DNA of 64,000 bases from contig CAYUWB010000003.1 in the NCBI GenBank assembly GCA_964448305.1, positions 1-64,000 on the forward strand, in the 5' to 3' direction. The position numbers and the translations under genes were made by a program. Numbering within the stretch: the first letter of the stretch is position 1; each line of letters begins with the position of its first letter. This DNA comes from Thioglobus_C sp964448305 (GTDB lineage Bacteria; Pseudomonadota; Gammaproteobacteria; PS1; Pseudothioglobaceae). The notes under the pieces are model-generated. The model saw nothing but the letters and a program-made list of their open reading frames with translations. It had not been told where the DNA came from and made no database searches. Shown here one piece after another: positions 43,335 to 52,233 of this stretch.

Positions 43335-44024
43335 TTACTCCGCTTCTTCATCAGTTATGTGACGAATATCATTCCCATGAACTACATAAACAACATATTC
43401 ACAAATATTCTTTGCATGATCTCCGACGCGCTCGATTGAGCGTGCACACCACATTACTTTAATGGTATCTTCGATATTTTTAATATCTTCCAGCAAATAA
43501 GTTGTCAGTGTGCGGTTGAGGTTCATAAACTCACTATCAACGCCAGAATCTAATTGTGCAACCTCCATTGCCTTATCTGCATCAAGTCTCGCATAGCAAT
43601 CAAGCGCAGAAGACAATACTTCTCGTGCACTGATTATCAAGGATTTTAATGAACTATAAAATTTCATAGTAGTTGCATCATTGTCTAATTCCGCTGCAAA
43701 TCTAGCAATCTTTTCACTTTCGTCACCGATACGCTCAAGATCAGTCACAATTTTAAGCACGGCAAAAATATTGCGAAGATCGATGGCTGCTGGTTGGCGT
43801 CTAGCAATTAAGCTAGAGCAATCTTCATCCAAAGACACTTCTAGTGCGTTAACCTTGTAATCTTCTTTGGCAATTTGCTGGGCCAATTTAGTCTTTCCTT
43901 TCAATAGACTCTTTGTTGCACCAGTAAAGTTTTCTTCTACTAAGCCACCCATTGTTAGGGCTTTTGAGCGAAGAGCTTCTAACTCTTCGTTGTATTCTTG
44001 TGAAATATGATCTTGTGTATTCAT
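43335..44024 (-). CDS. phoU: Phosphate transport regulator PhoU
   Basis: 229 aa, two PhoU helical repeats (ARLDADKAMEVAQLDSGVD and the AxRxxERVGDHAKNI motif in WCARSIERVGDHAKNICEYV). It links Pst uptake to PhoR, silencing it when phosphate is plentiful. 6 nt after pstB. Last of the pst genes before ibaG. Confidence 0.96.
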   Translation of the reverse strand: MNTQDHISQEYNEELEALRSKALTMGGLVEENFTGATKSLLKGKTKLAQQIAKEDYKVNALEVSLDEDCSSLIARRQPAAIDLRNIFAVLKIVTDLERIGDESEKIARFAAELDNDATTMKFYSSLKSLIISAREVLSSALDCYARLDADKAMEVAQLDSGVDSEFMNLNRTLTTYLLEDIKNIEDTIKVMWCARSIERVGDHAKNICEYVVYVVHGNDIRHITDEEAE

Positions 44025-44030
44025 AATTAA

Positions 44031-44861
44031 TTATCCAAATCTTCCAGTAATATAATTTTCAGTCAATTCATGCTCAGGGTTAGTGAACACAGTGTTTGTT
44101 TCGTTAACTTCTACTAATCTTCCTAGGTGAAAATATGCTGTCCTATCTGATATTCTAGCTGCTTGTTGCATAGAGTGGGTGACAACTGCAATAGTATATG
44201 ATGATTTAAGCTCATACATTAGCTCTTCAATCGTTGCTGTTGCGATTGGATCAAGCGCTGAAGTTGGCTCATCCATCAAGATGACTTCTGGCTTAACAGC
44301 CATTGTTCTAGCGATACAAAGTCGTTGTTGTTGACCGCCTGAAAGACCTGTTCCTGGCTTGTTTAAACGATCTTTTGTTTCTTTCCAAAGACCGGCCTTG
44401 GTTAGGCTTTCTTCAACTAAATCATCTAGTTCAGCATTATTGCGAGTCAAGCCATGTAATTTAGGCCCGTATGCAACATTATCATAGATTGATTTAGGGA
44501 ATGGGTTGGGCTTTTGAAAGACCATTCCAACATTTGATCGCAACAATACCGGATCAATGCTTTTTGAGTAAATATCTTCTCCGTCAAGTTTTATCTCACC
44601 TTTAACGACACAGTCATCAATTGTGTCGTTCATACGATTTAAACATCTTAATAAAGTTGACTTACCACAGCCAGATGGCCCGATCATGGCCAAGATTTCA
44701 TTTTTCGCCAAATCAACACTAACATCAAATATTGCTTGCGAGTCTTTGTTGTAAAACACATCAACATTACGACAACTCATACGCGGATTGCCTTCAATTG
44801 TTGGCTTGCCAACCGTATCGCCCAACTCTTGCAATAATTCTACTTCACTTTTGTCATTCAT
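44031..44861 (-). CDS. pstB: Phosphate ABC transporter ATP-binding protein
   Basis: 276 aa from the ATG at 44861, chosen because AGGTGG lies at the right distance; a GTG at 44870 has no ribosome site. Walker A GPSGCGKSTLLRCLNRMND, signature LSGGQQQRLCIART, Walker B VILMDEPTSALDPIAT, and the switch His in VVTHSMQQ. It powers phosphate import by PstCA. The start falls 2 nt after the pstA stop. Confidence 0.97.
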   Translation of the reverse strand: MNDKSEVELLQELGDTVGKPTIEGNPRMSCRNVDVFYNKDSQAIFDVSVDLAKNEILAMIGPSGCGKSTLLRCLNRMNDTIDDCVVKGEIKLDGEDIYSKSIDPVLLRSNVGMVFQKPNPFPKSIYDNVAYGPKLHGLTRNNAELDDLVEESLTKAGLWKETKDRLNKPGTGLSGGQQQRLCIARTMAVKPEVILMDEPTSALDPIATATIEELMYELKSSYTIAVVTHSMQQAARISDRTAYFHLGRLVEVNETNTVFTNPEHELTENYITGRFG

Positions 44862-44863
44862 AT

Positions 44864-46147
44864 CTACCACCTAGTTTCAAACTTCTTGCGCAAGATAATA
44901 GCAAGTAAATTCATTAAAAATAAGAAAATTAACAGCACAACGATTGCTGCCGATGTCAATGCAATAAAGGCGCGTTCAGGTGAATCTGCCCAAATAAAGA
45001 TTTGTACCGGCAATACTGTTGAAGGATCTAAAAAACCTTGCGGAATATCCGCTACAAATGCCACCATGCCAATCATTAAGAGTGGGGCGGACTCGCCTAA
45101 TGCTTGAGCCATACCAATAATTGAACCAGTTAGAATCCCAGGCATTGCAAGCGGCAATACATGATGAGTAATCACTTGCATTTTTGAAGCACCAACACCT
45201 AAAGCCGCTTCACGAATTGATGGCGGTACAGATTTCAGTGCTGCACGTGTTGCAATAATAATGGTTGGGAGTGTCATTAAAGACAGCACCAATCCGCCCA
45301 CTAATGGTGCTGACCTTGGCACACCAAATAGATTAATATAAACTGCCAAGCCCAAAATACCAAACACAATAGAAGGTACCGCTGCTAAGTTGTTAATATT
45401 AACTTCAATCAGATCGACAAACCAATTATTCTTGGGCGCAAACTCTTCCAAATAAACCGCTGCTGCAACGCCAATTGGAAAACTTAAGATTAAGGTAAGT
45501 AACATTACATAAAGTGACCCTTTTAACGCTCCCCAAATGCCAGCTTGCTCTGGCTCTCTAGAATCACCTTGTGTTAAGAATTTTGTGTTTAATTCCTTTT
45601 GAATTTTCCCTTGCTCTTGCAAATGATCAATCCAGGCAATTTGATTATCTTTAACACGTCGTTGAACTTCTGGCAGATTTCGATCAATCAAGTCTTTTGC
45701 AAAAGTATCAACATCATCGTCAGCCAAAATCCAAATTGATTGTTTTGTGCCAATGTAGTTAGGATTGGCTATAACCAAATCTCTTAAATCGTATTGCGCG
45801 CCGGAAGATACCAGTTTTCGCAAAGTCTTCTTTTCTCGACGATCTTTAACCTCAGGGAATAGCTGATACAAAGCTTTTGAAGTTAGTTTACGATATGAAG
45901 CATTAAATAATTCCTTCTCACTATAGCTAGATTTTTCTTCGAGTCTAAGGTTTTTGTGGGAAAAATCAATATCAAGATTAATATACGTTTGTGTAAAAGC
46001 AGGAGTTGCCTTGTGCGTAATATCAAATAATAAAAACAACAAAAAAAACAAGCTTAATCCGATTGATAAAATACCATAGGCTTTAAAGCGCTTTTCTTTG
46101 GCGTAACGTTTCTTAAGGCTTGATCTTACAATATCTGTGTTATTCAT
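44864..46147 (-). CDS. pstA: Phosphate ABC transporter permease PstA
   Basis: 427 aa, longer than the E. coli protein (about 300). The extra N-terminal 170 residues after the first TM segment form the DUF3333-type periplasmic domain (TYINLDIDF, VIANPNYIGTKQSIWILAD). The C-terminal half is the permease with the EAA loop EAALGVGASKMQVITHHVLPLAMPGI. It overlaps pstC by 8 nt. Confidence 0.95.
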   Translation of the reverse strand: MNNTDIVRSSLKKRYAKEKRFKAYGILSIGLSLFFLLFLLFDITHKATPAFTQTYINLDIDFSHKNLRLEEKSSYSEKELFNASYRKLTSKALYQLFPEVKDRREKKTLRKLVSSGAQYDLRDLVIANPNYIGTKQSIWILADDDVDTFAKDLIDRNLPEVQRRVKDNQIAWIDHLQEQGKIQKELNTKFLTQGDSREPEQAGIWGALKGSLYVMLLTLILSFPIGVAAAVYLEEFAPKNNWFVDLIEVNINNLAAVPSIVFGILGLAVYINLFGVPRSAPLVGGLVLSLMTLPTIIIATRAALKSVPPSIREAALGVGASKMQVITHHVLPLAMPGILTGSIIGMAQALGESAPLLMIGMVAFVADIPQGFLDPSTVLPVQIFIWADSPERAFIALTSAAIVVLLIFLFLMNLLAIILRKKFETRW

Positions 46148-47564
46148 ATTGTTCTCTGTATTTTCTCACCACATGAAGGGCAATAATATTTAATAGTAGT
46201 GTGGTTATAAACAAGCCTAATCCCAGCGCAAACGCCGCTAAAGTCTTCACACTATCAAATTCTTGATCGCCTGTTAACAAGGTAACAATTTGAGTGGTTA
46301 CAGTGGTTACTGCATCCATCGGGTTCGCTGTTAAGTTTGCGGCAACGCCGGCCGCCATAAGTACAATCATCGTCTCACCAATTGCACGTGAAATTGCCAG
46401 TAAGAATCCGCCCACAATACCTGGCAATGCAGCTGGCACAATTACCTTCCAGACGGTTTCTGACTTGGTGGCGCCCATGGCGGTTGAACCATCTCGCATT
46501 GCATCTGGAACAGCAGAAATTACATCATCTGACAATGACAAAATAAAAGGTACAATCATCATGCCCATTACCAAGCCTGCTGCCAAGGCTGACTCAGTTG
46601 AAACCGTTAAGTTGGCCATAATTTCAATATCTAAATTAACACCGATATCACGCAAATAATTACCAAAGTCTCTTACCAATGGGCCAATTGTAATGGCTGC
46701 AAAAAAACCATAAACAACAGTTGGAATCCCGGCAAGTACTTCTAAGATTGGCTTAATAACCGAGCGTACTCTTTTATCAGCATATTCAGCTAAATAAATT
46801 GCTGAGATAAGCCCTAAAGGTCCCGCAATCATAAGGGCTATTATTGAGATGAATATCGTGCCCCAGAAAAGTGGTACCGCACCAAAAGCGCCAGATGAGC
46901 CTGCCTGGTCCTCACGAATTGCGATTTGTGGGGACCAATGCGTGCCAAATAAAAAATCAGTTATTGGAATTTTCTTAAAAAATTCAATTGATTCCAATAT
47001 GACTGAAAAGACGATGCCCACTGTCGTTAGAATTGCAATAGTGGCGCACGCTAACAATGCATAAATAATTAGCTGTTCAACACTATTTCTTGCTCTTGTT
47101 GCGGGTGTAATCCGCCAATAAGTAAAGGCAAATCCAAGTGCTGCTATGGCCAGAACAGTAGATGTTTTTAACAAAAAACTATCGTCCATGTACTGTAAAT
47201 ATAATACAGCCGCTTGAGCATTAATACTGGCATCAGTGGCACTAGAAGCGCCGCCAGATCCAGCGAGTAGGTGAATTTCATTTAAGGCTAAACTTAAGCT
47301 GGACTTGTCTAATGCTTGTAGTTCAGCAAATTGCCCAACCACCAGCATTGAAGTTGTATTAACCTCCAAAAACGACCAAGTTGCAAATATCAACAGTGCA
47401 GGTATCGCTGTCCAAAGTGCACTTAAATGGCCGTAATAACCTGGTAAGGAGTGGAGTGTAATACCACTATCGGTCATCTGCCATTTCTTCGCTTTTTGCT
47501 GGGCTAAGAAAAATACGATCAGTGTACTGACAATTATTATTGAAAATAAATCTAGATCACTCAT
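46140..47564 (-). CDS. pstC: Phosphate ABC transporter permease PstC
   Basis: 474 aa from the ATG at 47564 (the TTG one codon earlier is possible). About nine membrane segments. A long N-terminal region (about 1-200) with two TM segments and a periplasmic loop precedes the permease core; the EAA loop is DGSTAMGATKSETVWKVIVPAALPGIVGG. This long form pairs with long PstA in many marine bacteria. Preceded by a terminator hairpin that separates it from pstS. Confidence 0.95.
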   Translation of the reverse strand: MSDLDLFSIIIVSTLIVFFLAQQKAKKWQMTDSGITLHSLPGYYGHLSALWTAIPALLIFATWSFLEVNTTSMLVVGQFAELQALDKSSLSLALNEIHLLAGSGGASSATDASINAQAAVLYLQYMDDSFLLKTSTVLAIAALGFAFTYWRITPATRARNSVEQLIIYALLACATIAILTTVGIVFSVILESIEFFKKIPITDFLFGTHWSPQIAIREDQAGSSGAFGAVPLFWGTIFISIIALMIAGPLGLISAIYLAEYADKRVRSVIKPILEVLAGIPTVVYGFFAAITIGPLVRDFGNYLRDIGVNLDIEIMANLTVSTESALAAGLVMGMMIVPFILSLSDDVISAVPDAMRDGSTAMGATKSETVWKVIVPAALPGIVGGFLLAISRAIGETMIVLMAAGVAANLTANPMDAVTTVTTQIVTLLTGDQEFDSVKTLAAFALGLGLFITTLLLNIIALHVVRKYREQYE

Positions 47565-47633
47565 CAAATTTCTCTTTTATATTGTAAGAATAAAGATATA
47601 AATTATATAGAAGCTGTAAATAATAAAGCAAAA

Positions 47634-47660
47634 AAACCCAGATTATAATAACCTGGGTTT
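47634..47660 (-). terminator. Attenuator between pstS and pstC
   Basis: Minus strand AAACCCAG, 11-nt loop, CTGGGTTT, followed by a T-run. Probably stops most pstS transcripts, letting the abundant binding protein be made in excess over the membrane complex. Confidence 0.8.
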
Positions 47661-47681
47661 AATAAGCTTAACTACAATTCT

Positions 47682-48746
47682 TTATAGTTTAAGGTTAGTT
47701 GCATTTTTTGCATCTGATGCAAATTTAGCACGCTTAGCTTCAGGAGTAGGGATTAAACCTTTGTCCACAAGATAACCTTCTTCGCCAAATGTATCTTCAT
47801 CAACAAACTCTGAGATGAAGTCGTTCATGCCTTTAATTTTACCTCTGTGAGAGTTTTTAACATAGAAGTATAGAGGGCGAGATACTGGATATGAGCCATC
47901 TGCAATATTGTCAAACGTAATTGCACTACCATCAACATCCGCACCTTTTACTTTATCAGCGTTTTGATCTAGGAAAGAATAGCCAAATACACCCAGTGCA
48001 TTTTTATCATTCACTAACTTATTGATGATAAGGTTGTCATTTTCTCCCATTTCAACATAAGGACCGTCTTCACGAATTGTGCGACAAAGTTTTTTGTATT
48101 GCTTTTTATTTGACTTCTTCATTGCCTTCATGTGTGGGAACTTCTTACAACCACCTTCTACAGCAAGCTCTTGAAGTGCATCACGTGTACCTGATGTTGG
48201 TGGTGGACCTAGTACTTTAATAGCTACATTTGGAAGATTAGAGTCAACTTGATTCCAATGTGTAAATGGATTGTCAATCATCTGCTCTTTATTCCAATTT
48301 TGGCCAGTAGCGCCTGCTGGTACTTTGGCAGCTAAACCTAAGTATAAAGACTTACGAGTCATTGCATTAAAGTTAGCGCCAATGCGTGAGTTAGCAATAG
48401 CAATACCATCAAAACCTACTAGAACTTCAGTAATGTCTGTTACACCATTTGCATGACATTTTTCAAATTCTTTATCTTTAATACGACGCGAAGCGTTAGT
48501 AATATCAGGAGTTTCAATGCCGTTACCTTTACAGAATAATTTCATGCCGCCACCTGAACCAGTTGACTCAATCTTTGGTGTTGGTAAACCTGTTTTCTTA
48601 CCAAATGTTTCAGCTACCACTGTTGCAAATGGGAATACTGTTGAAGAGCCAACAATCTCGATGTGTTCACGAGCTTGCGTTGGCATTGTCATAGCAGTAG
48701 CAACTAGAGCTGCAACTGATACAGTTGTTATTTTTTTAGATAGCAT
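47682..48746 (-). CDS. pstS: Phosphate-binding protein PstS
   Basis: 354 aa with signal peptide (ending TQA, residue 25). VGSSTVFPFATVVAETFG and STGSGGGMKLFCKG bind phosphate, and GPPPTSGTRDALQEL is the third loop. No lipobox, so it is a soluble periplasmic binding protein. The gene has its own strong Pho box. Ribosome site AAGGAGG. Confidence 0.96.
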   Translation of the reverse strand: MLSKKITTVSVAALVATAMTMPTQAREHIEIVGSSTVFPFATVVAETFGKKTGLPTPKIESTGSGGGMKLFCKGNGIETPDITNASRRIKDKEFEKCHANGVTDITEVLVGFDGIAIANSRIGANFNAMTRKSLYLGLAAKVPAGATGQNWNKEQMIDNPFTHWNQVDSNLPNVAIKVLGPPPTSGTRDALQELAVEGGCKKFPHMKAMKKSNKKQYKKLCRTIREDGPYVEMGENDNLIINKLVNDKNALGVFGYSFLDQNADKVKGADVDGSAITFDNIADGSYPVSRPLYFYVKNSHRGKIKGMNDFISEFVDEDTFGEEGYLVDKGLIPTPEAKRAKFASDAKNATNLKL

Positions 48747-48801
48747 TTCGCCTCCTTAGTTGTTTAATATTTTTTTCTCTTCATCTTGACAGAGAATGCA
48801 C

Positions 48802-48835
48802 AGTATAGAACGTGAATGTTACAGAAATATTACAA
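48802..48835 (-). promoter_or_regulatory. Pho box and promoter for pstS
   Basis: Minus strand TTGTAAT (48829-48835), ATTT, CTGTAAC (48818-48824), 10 nt, TATACT as -10 (48802-48807). Confidence 0.9.
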
Positions 48836-48861
48836 TATTTCTCTTTTAATAATCAGCGGAT

Positions 48862-50160
48862 TTAGGCGGCCACTTCCGTTTGCAGATGGTAATCATCAAA
48901 CATTATTTTAAATTCAGAGCCATGGTTAATTTCACTAGTAATGACCAATTGCCCATTGTTCCTTTGAGCTGATTGTTTAACAATACTCATCCCTAAACCA
49001 GTGCCTTGTATGCCTTCTGATTGCACATGACTTGCCCGATAAAAAGGTTGGGTGATCCGACTAATTTGTGTTTGATCTAATCCTGTGCCTTGATCTATAA
49101 TTTTAAGACAGGCCTTGTCATTTTCAAGCTCCCAAACAATTTTAATGATGCCACTAGATTTTGAATATTTAACCGCATTCTCAACTAAGTTATAGACAAT
49201 ACTATAAATTTGATAGCGCACACCTATGACACTTAAATGTGTATTAAGTTTTGTTTCAAATGTTTGACTTACCTCTTTTACGTTTTGCAAATCATTTAAT
49301 ACTTCACTGATAATATCATCAACAGACACTTGCTCTTTTTCTGTCTCTAAATTGTTGTTTTGTTCTAGTCCGCTCAATAACAACAAATCTTTGATTAAAT
49401 CATTCATTCGGCCTGAGTGTTCATAGGCGGTCGATATCATATTTTTCGCCTGCTCGTCTAGCGAATCATTCTGGCTTAACATCTCTAAATAACCAGTAAT
49501 TATGGTTAGCGGTGTTCTCATTTCGTGAGAAGCATTAGCAATGAAATTTTTTCTTAAATTTTCAAGGTAATATCTTTCCGATATATCGCGTACTGACAAA
49601 ATACGAATATTGCGGTTAAGCCTGGAAATTGCCACCATTAAAACAACTTTATTGTTGCTTGGTGATAACAATTGAAATTCACTAGCGCCATCGTCATTTA
49701 ATTTTTCCAATAAATCCTGATGGCGAATAATATTGTTAATAGGAATACCAATATCTTTTTTACGCTGTAAATTCAACATTTTCGCTGCACGTGTGTTAAT
49801 CCATTGGATTTCGTTATGGGCGTTAATTACTACCGTTGGATAAGGGAAAGATCTTAGAATTTCATTAAAACGCACCATCAACTTTTGATTGCGTTTTTTT
49901 TGTTCAATTAATTCTTTCTTTTGTCGAATCGCATGGCTAATATAGCGATCCCAAAGACCACCACCAAATGGTGTATACTCAAATGAAACACCGGAGGATA
50001 GCCAGGTCTCAATTTCAAAAAAACGATCCAACATCCAAATAATATAGGCCAGCAAGAAAAGTATGAGCATTTGCCAAAAATAACCAGTAAAAAAACCAGC
50101 AATCATTGCAAAAAAGATGACCCAAAATAAACGAAGTTTTTCTTGATATTGGTTATTCAT
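48862..50160 (-). CDS. phoR: Phosphate sensor histidine kinase PhoR
   Basis: 432 aa. Two N-terminal TM segments (about 11-29 and 30-45), a PAS domain (about 110-190, PTVVINAHNEIQWINTRAA), the HisKA H-box NASHEMRTPLTIITG, and a HATPase domain (NLVENAVKYS, GTGLGMSIVKQ). There is no large periplasmic sensor domain, which is usual: PhoR senses the state of Pst/PhoU. It overlaps phoB by ATGA. Confidence 0.96.
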   Translation of the reverse strand: MNNQYQEKLRLFWVIFFAMIAGFFTGYFWQMLILFLLAYIIWMLDRFFEIETWLSSGVSFEYTPFGGGLWDRYISHAIRQKKELIEQKKRNQKLMVRFNEILRSFPYPTVVINAHNEIQWINTRAAKMLNLQRKKDIGIPINNIIRHQDLLEKLNDDGASEFQLLSPSNNKVVLMVAISRLNRNIRILSVRDISERYYLENLRKNFIANASHEMRTPLTIITGYLEMLSQNDSLDEQAKNMISTAYEHSGRMNDLIKDLLLLSGLEQNNNLETEKEQVSVDDIISEVLNDLQNVKEVSQTFETKLNTHLSVIGVRYQIYSIVYNLVENAVKYSKSSGIIKIVWELENDKACLKIIDQGTGLDQTQISRITQPFYRASHVQSEGIQGTGLGMSIVKQSAQRNNGQLVITSEINHGSEFKIMFDDYHLQTEVAA

Positions 50161-50837
50161 TCTGGAGAGTTAATTAATCGATAACCTACGCCACGAATGG
50201 TTTTTAACAAGTCACTACCAGCTGCTTTTAATATCTTTCTAAGTCGAGACACACATACATCAACCGCCCGATCCGTTACTTCTGAGTGATCGCCCCAAAC
50301 CAATGAAATCAGCTGCTCTCTAGAATAAGCACGCTTAGGGTTTTTCATTAACAATTTCATTAATTTAAACTCTTTTGAGGTCAATGCATAATTTTGTTGA
50401 TTAATGCTAAATTCGTGTGAACTAAGATTCAAACAAATGTTGTCGATCTTGATTAGGCTATCTGTGTTTGTGCGGCTTCTTTTTAGCAAAGCTTTGATTC
50501 TAGCCTGAAGTTCACTCAACAAAAAAGGTTTGACCATGTAGTCATCGGCACCAGCATCAAAACCTTTGAGTTTGTCATGTTCGCCACTCTTGGCAGTCAG
50601 CATAATGATAGGAATATCTTTATACAGTTCATTGCCTCTAATCCAGGCGGCCACTTCTGGACCTTTGATATCAGGCAGCATCCAATCTAGAACAATAAGA
50701 TCAGGAGATTGTTCTTTAATAAACTTAATGGCGGTTTTGCCATTAATCGCACGTTTTATGTTGTAACTTGGTTTTAAATAATCACCCAACATCTGCAAAA
50801 TAGCAGACTCATCGTCAACCAACAATACAGTATTCAT
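50157..50837 (-). CDS. phoB: Phosphate response regulator PhoB
   Basis: 226 aa. Receiver domain with acidic pocket VDDESA and phosphoacceptor in IVLDWMLPDIKG, LTAKSGEHDKLKG, and a winged-helix DNA-binding domain (LTSKEFKLMKLLMKN, then TDRAVDVCVSRLRKIL). It binds direct 7-mer repeats such as the Pho boxes listed here. Its start overlaps the ccoS stop by ATGA, so it is translationally coupled to an oxidase-assembly gene. Confidence 0.97.
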   Translation of the reverse strand: MNTVLLVDDESAILQMLGDYLKPSYNIKRAINGKTAIKFIKEQSPDLIVLDWMLPDIKGPEVAAWIRGNELYKDIPIIMLTAKSGEHDKLKGFDAGADDYMVKPFLLSELQARIKALLKRSRTNTDSLIKIDNICLNLSSHEFSINQQNYALTSKEFKLMKLLMKNPKRAYSREQLISLVWGDHSEVTDRAVDVCVSRLRKILKAAGSDLLKTIRGVGYRLINSPE

Positions 50838-50983
50838 GACTCTTTATCTTCATCAAACAAAATGCGTTGACCTTCGCCTTCAAGGTCATCGTATTGGCCA
50901 TTTTTAATACCAAATACCAATAAGGCAACCAAAATAACGCCCACAATAATCATGCTAGGTATTAACCAATATATAACGTCCAT
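50834..50983 (-). CDS. ccoS: cbb3 oxidase assembly protein CcoS
   Basis: 49 aa. One TM segment (IYWLIPSMIIVGVILVALLVF) followed by the CcoS signature (IKNGQYDDLEGEGQRILFDED). CcoS helps insert copper and heme into cbb3-type cytochrome oxidase. It has no other cco gene beside it; it lies between arsC (31 nt upstream) and phoB (ATGA overlap). Its length and sequence match the family well, so I consider it real. Confidence 0.88.
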   Translation of the reverse strand: MDVIYWLIPSMIIVGVILVALLVFGIKNGQYDDLEGEGQRILFDEDKES

Positions 50984-51014
50984 ATTGTATTAAGCATCCT
51001 TCAAAATGCGTAGG

Positions 51015-51419
51015 TTAACACAATTTGTCTTTTATAGTCGGAATAAGTTGTGATTCGATTTGCTGGTATGTTTCTTTAAAAGCAGCATACTCTAAACCGT
51101 CCGGATCTTCAAACCCCACGTGAATAACTTCAGTAGCGCCTGGAAATACAGGGCAAGTTTCTTGTGCATTGCCGCAAACTGTTACCACCAAATCATAATC
51201 GACATCTATGACCGTTTCAAGTTTTTTTGAATGGTAATCATCACGCCATATATGATTTTCTTGTAGTATTTTTTTGGCATTCGGATTAACCCGGCCACTT
51301 GCAGCAACACCCGAAGAAAAGGCGTTGAGACAATCTGAAAGTCTTGCATTTAACAATGCCTCTGCAATAATAGATCGACACGAATTCCCAGTACATAATA
51401 TTAATACATTTTTTTTCAT
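51015..51419 (-). CDS. arsC: Arsenate reductase (thioredoxin-coupled, LMW phosphatase type)
   Basis: 134 aa. P-loop LCTGNSCRSIIAEALL with the first catalytic cysteine, and the pair CGNAQETCPVFPG carrying the second and third. It reduces arsenate to arsenite by the Cys-triad mechanism. Three nt after the aquaporin gene. Arsenate enters through the Pst system, so co-expression with phoBR is sensible. Confidence 0.94.
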   Translation of the reverse strand: MKKNVLILCTGNSCRSIIAEALLNARLSDCLNAFSSGVAASGRVNPNAKKILQENHIWRDDYHSKKLETVIDVDYDLVVTVCGNAQETCPVFPGATEVIHVGFEDPDGLEYAAFKETYQQIESQLIPTIKDKLC

Positions 51420-51422
51420 AAA

Positions 51423-52109
51423 TTAACCTCCACATTCACTTAAATCTTGACACTTAATCAACTTAACAAAAACAATTGACGCAATAATAGCGCCAATAAT
51501 TGGTGCTACAATATACATCCATAGATGATCTAATTGTCCGCTAACTATGGCTGGTGCGATAGATCTTGCAGGGTTCATACTAGCGCCGGTAATAGGCCCT
51601 GCAAACATCGCCTCAAGCCCAACAGTTAAACCAATTGCAAGGCCGGCAAAATCTTTAATTGCTTTACCATGAACGGCAGAAGCGCTAATTACCAACATTA
51701 AAATAAAGGTCAGTATTAATTCAAAAACAAATGTCTGTTCGCTTGAACCGCTAGGAAGTGTCGCACCTAGATAGTGCACTTGCTCCAATGAGGTTATGTT
51801 TTCAACCATTAGCCAATACAGCGTTATGCTTGCCAAAATACCACCCAATATTTGCGCAACAATATATTGCAATGCTTTTAGCTTTTCTACTTCACCCATG
51901 ATTAAAAAAGCAATGGTGACTGCTGGGTTAAAATGCGCTCCAGAAATATGAGCAAAACTATAAATCAGTGCAACAATAACAAATCCAAAGGTTAATGCCA
52001 CGCCAACATGACCAAGTGCACCTGTGACATCGTTAATAATAATGGCGCCAGTACCAGCAAAAACTAAAATAAATGTGCCTAAGGCCTCTGCAACTAAATT
52101 TTTTTTCAT
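51423..52109 (-). CDS. NIP-like aquaporin, probable arsenite channel
   Basis: 228 aa from the ATG at 52109 (MKKNLVAEALGTF); an upstream Met at 52148 is unlikely because the protein then begins with a long polar extension. Six TM segments, NPA motifs in GAHFNPAVTIAF and GASMNPARSIAP. The loop before the second NPA (EAMFAGPITGASMNPARS) is like plant NIP metalloid channels. Beside arsC it most likely releases arsenite (the AqpS-ArsC pathway). First gene of the operon, behind a Pho box. Confidence 0.88.
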   Translation of the reverse strand: MKKNLVAEALGTFILVFAGTGAIIINDVTGALGHVGVALTFGFVIVALIYSFAHISGAHFNPAVTIAFLIMGEVEKLKALQYIVAQILGGILASITLYWLMVENITSLEQVHYLGATLPSGSSEQTFVFELILTFILMLVISASAVHGKAIKDFAGLAIGLTVGLEAMFAGPITGASMNPARSIAPAIVSGQLDHLWMYIVAPIIGAIIASIVFVKLIKCQDLSECGG

Positions 52110-52233
52110 TGTTTTATAGGTTTGTTTTTCTTCAAATATTATAAACAAACCTTGGATGATTTGAGAATCAAGCCATTGTAGGGGCCAATGCTTGACGTTT
52201 CAGCCACCTATTTGAGATTGTTTTTAAGGATTG

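Noticed and set aside
46294..46659. 121-codon plus-strand frame inside pstC
   Set aside because: Antisense to a conserved permease; composition typical of a complementary-strand frame.
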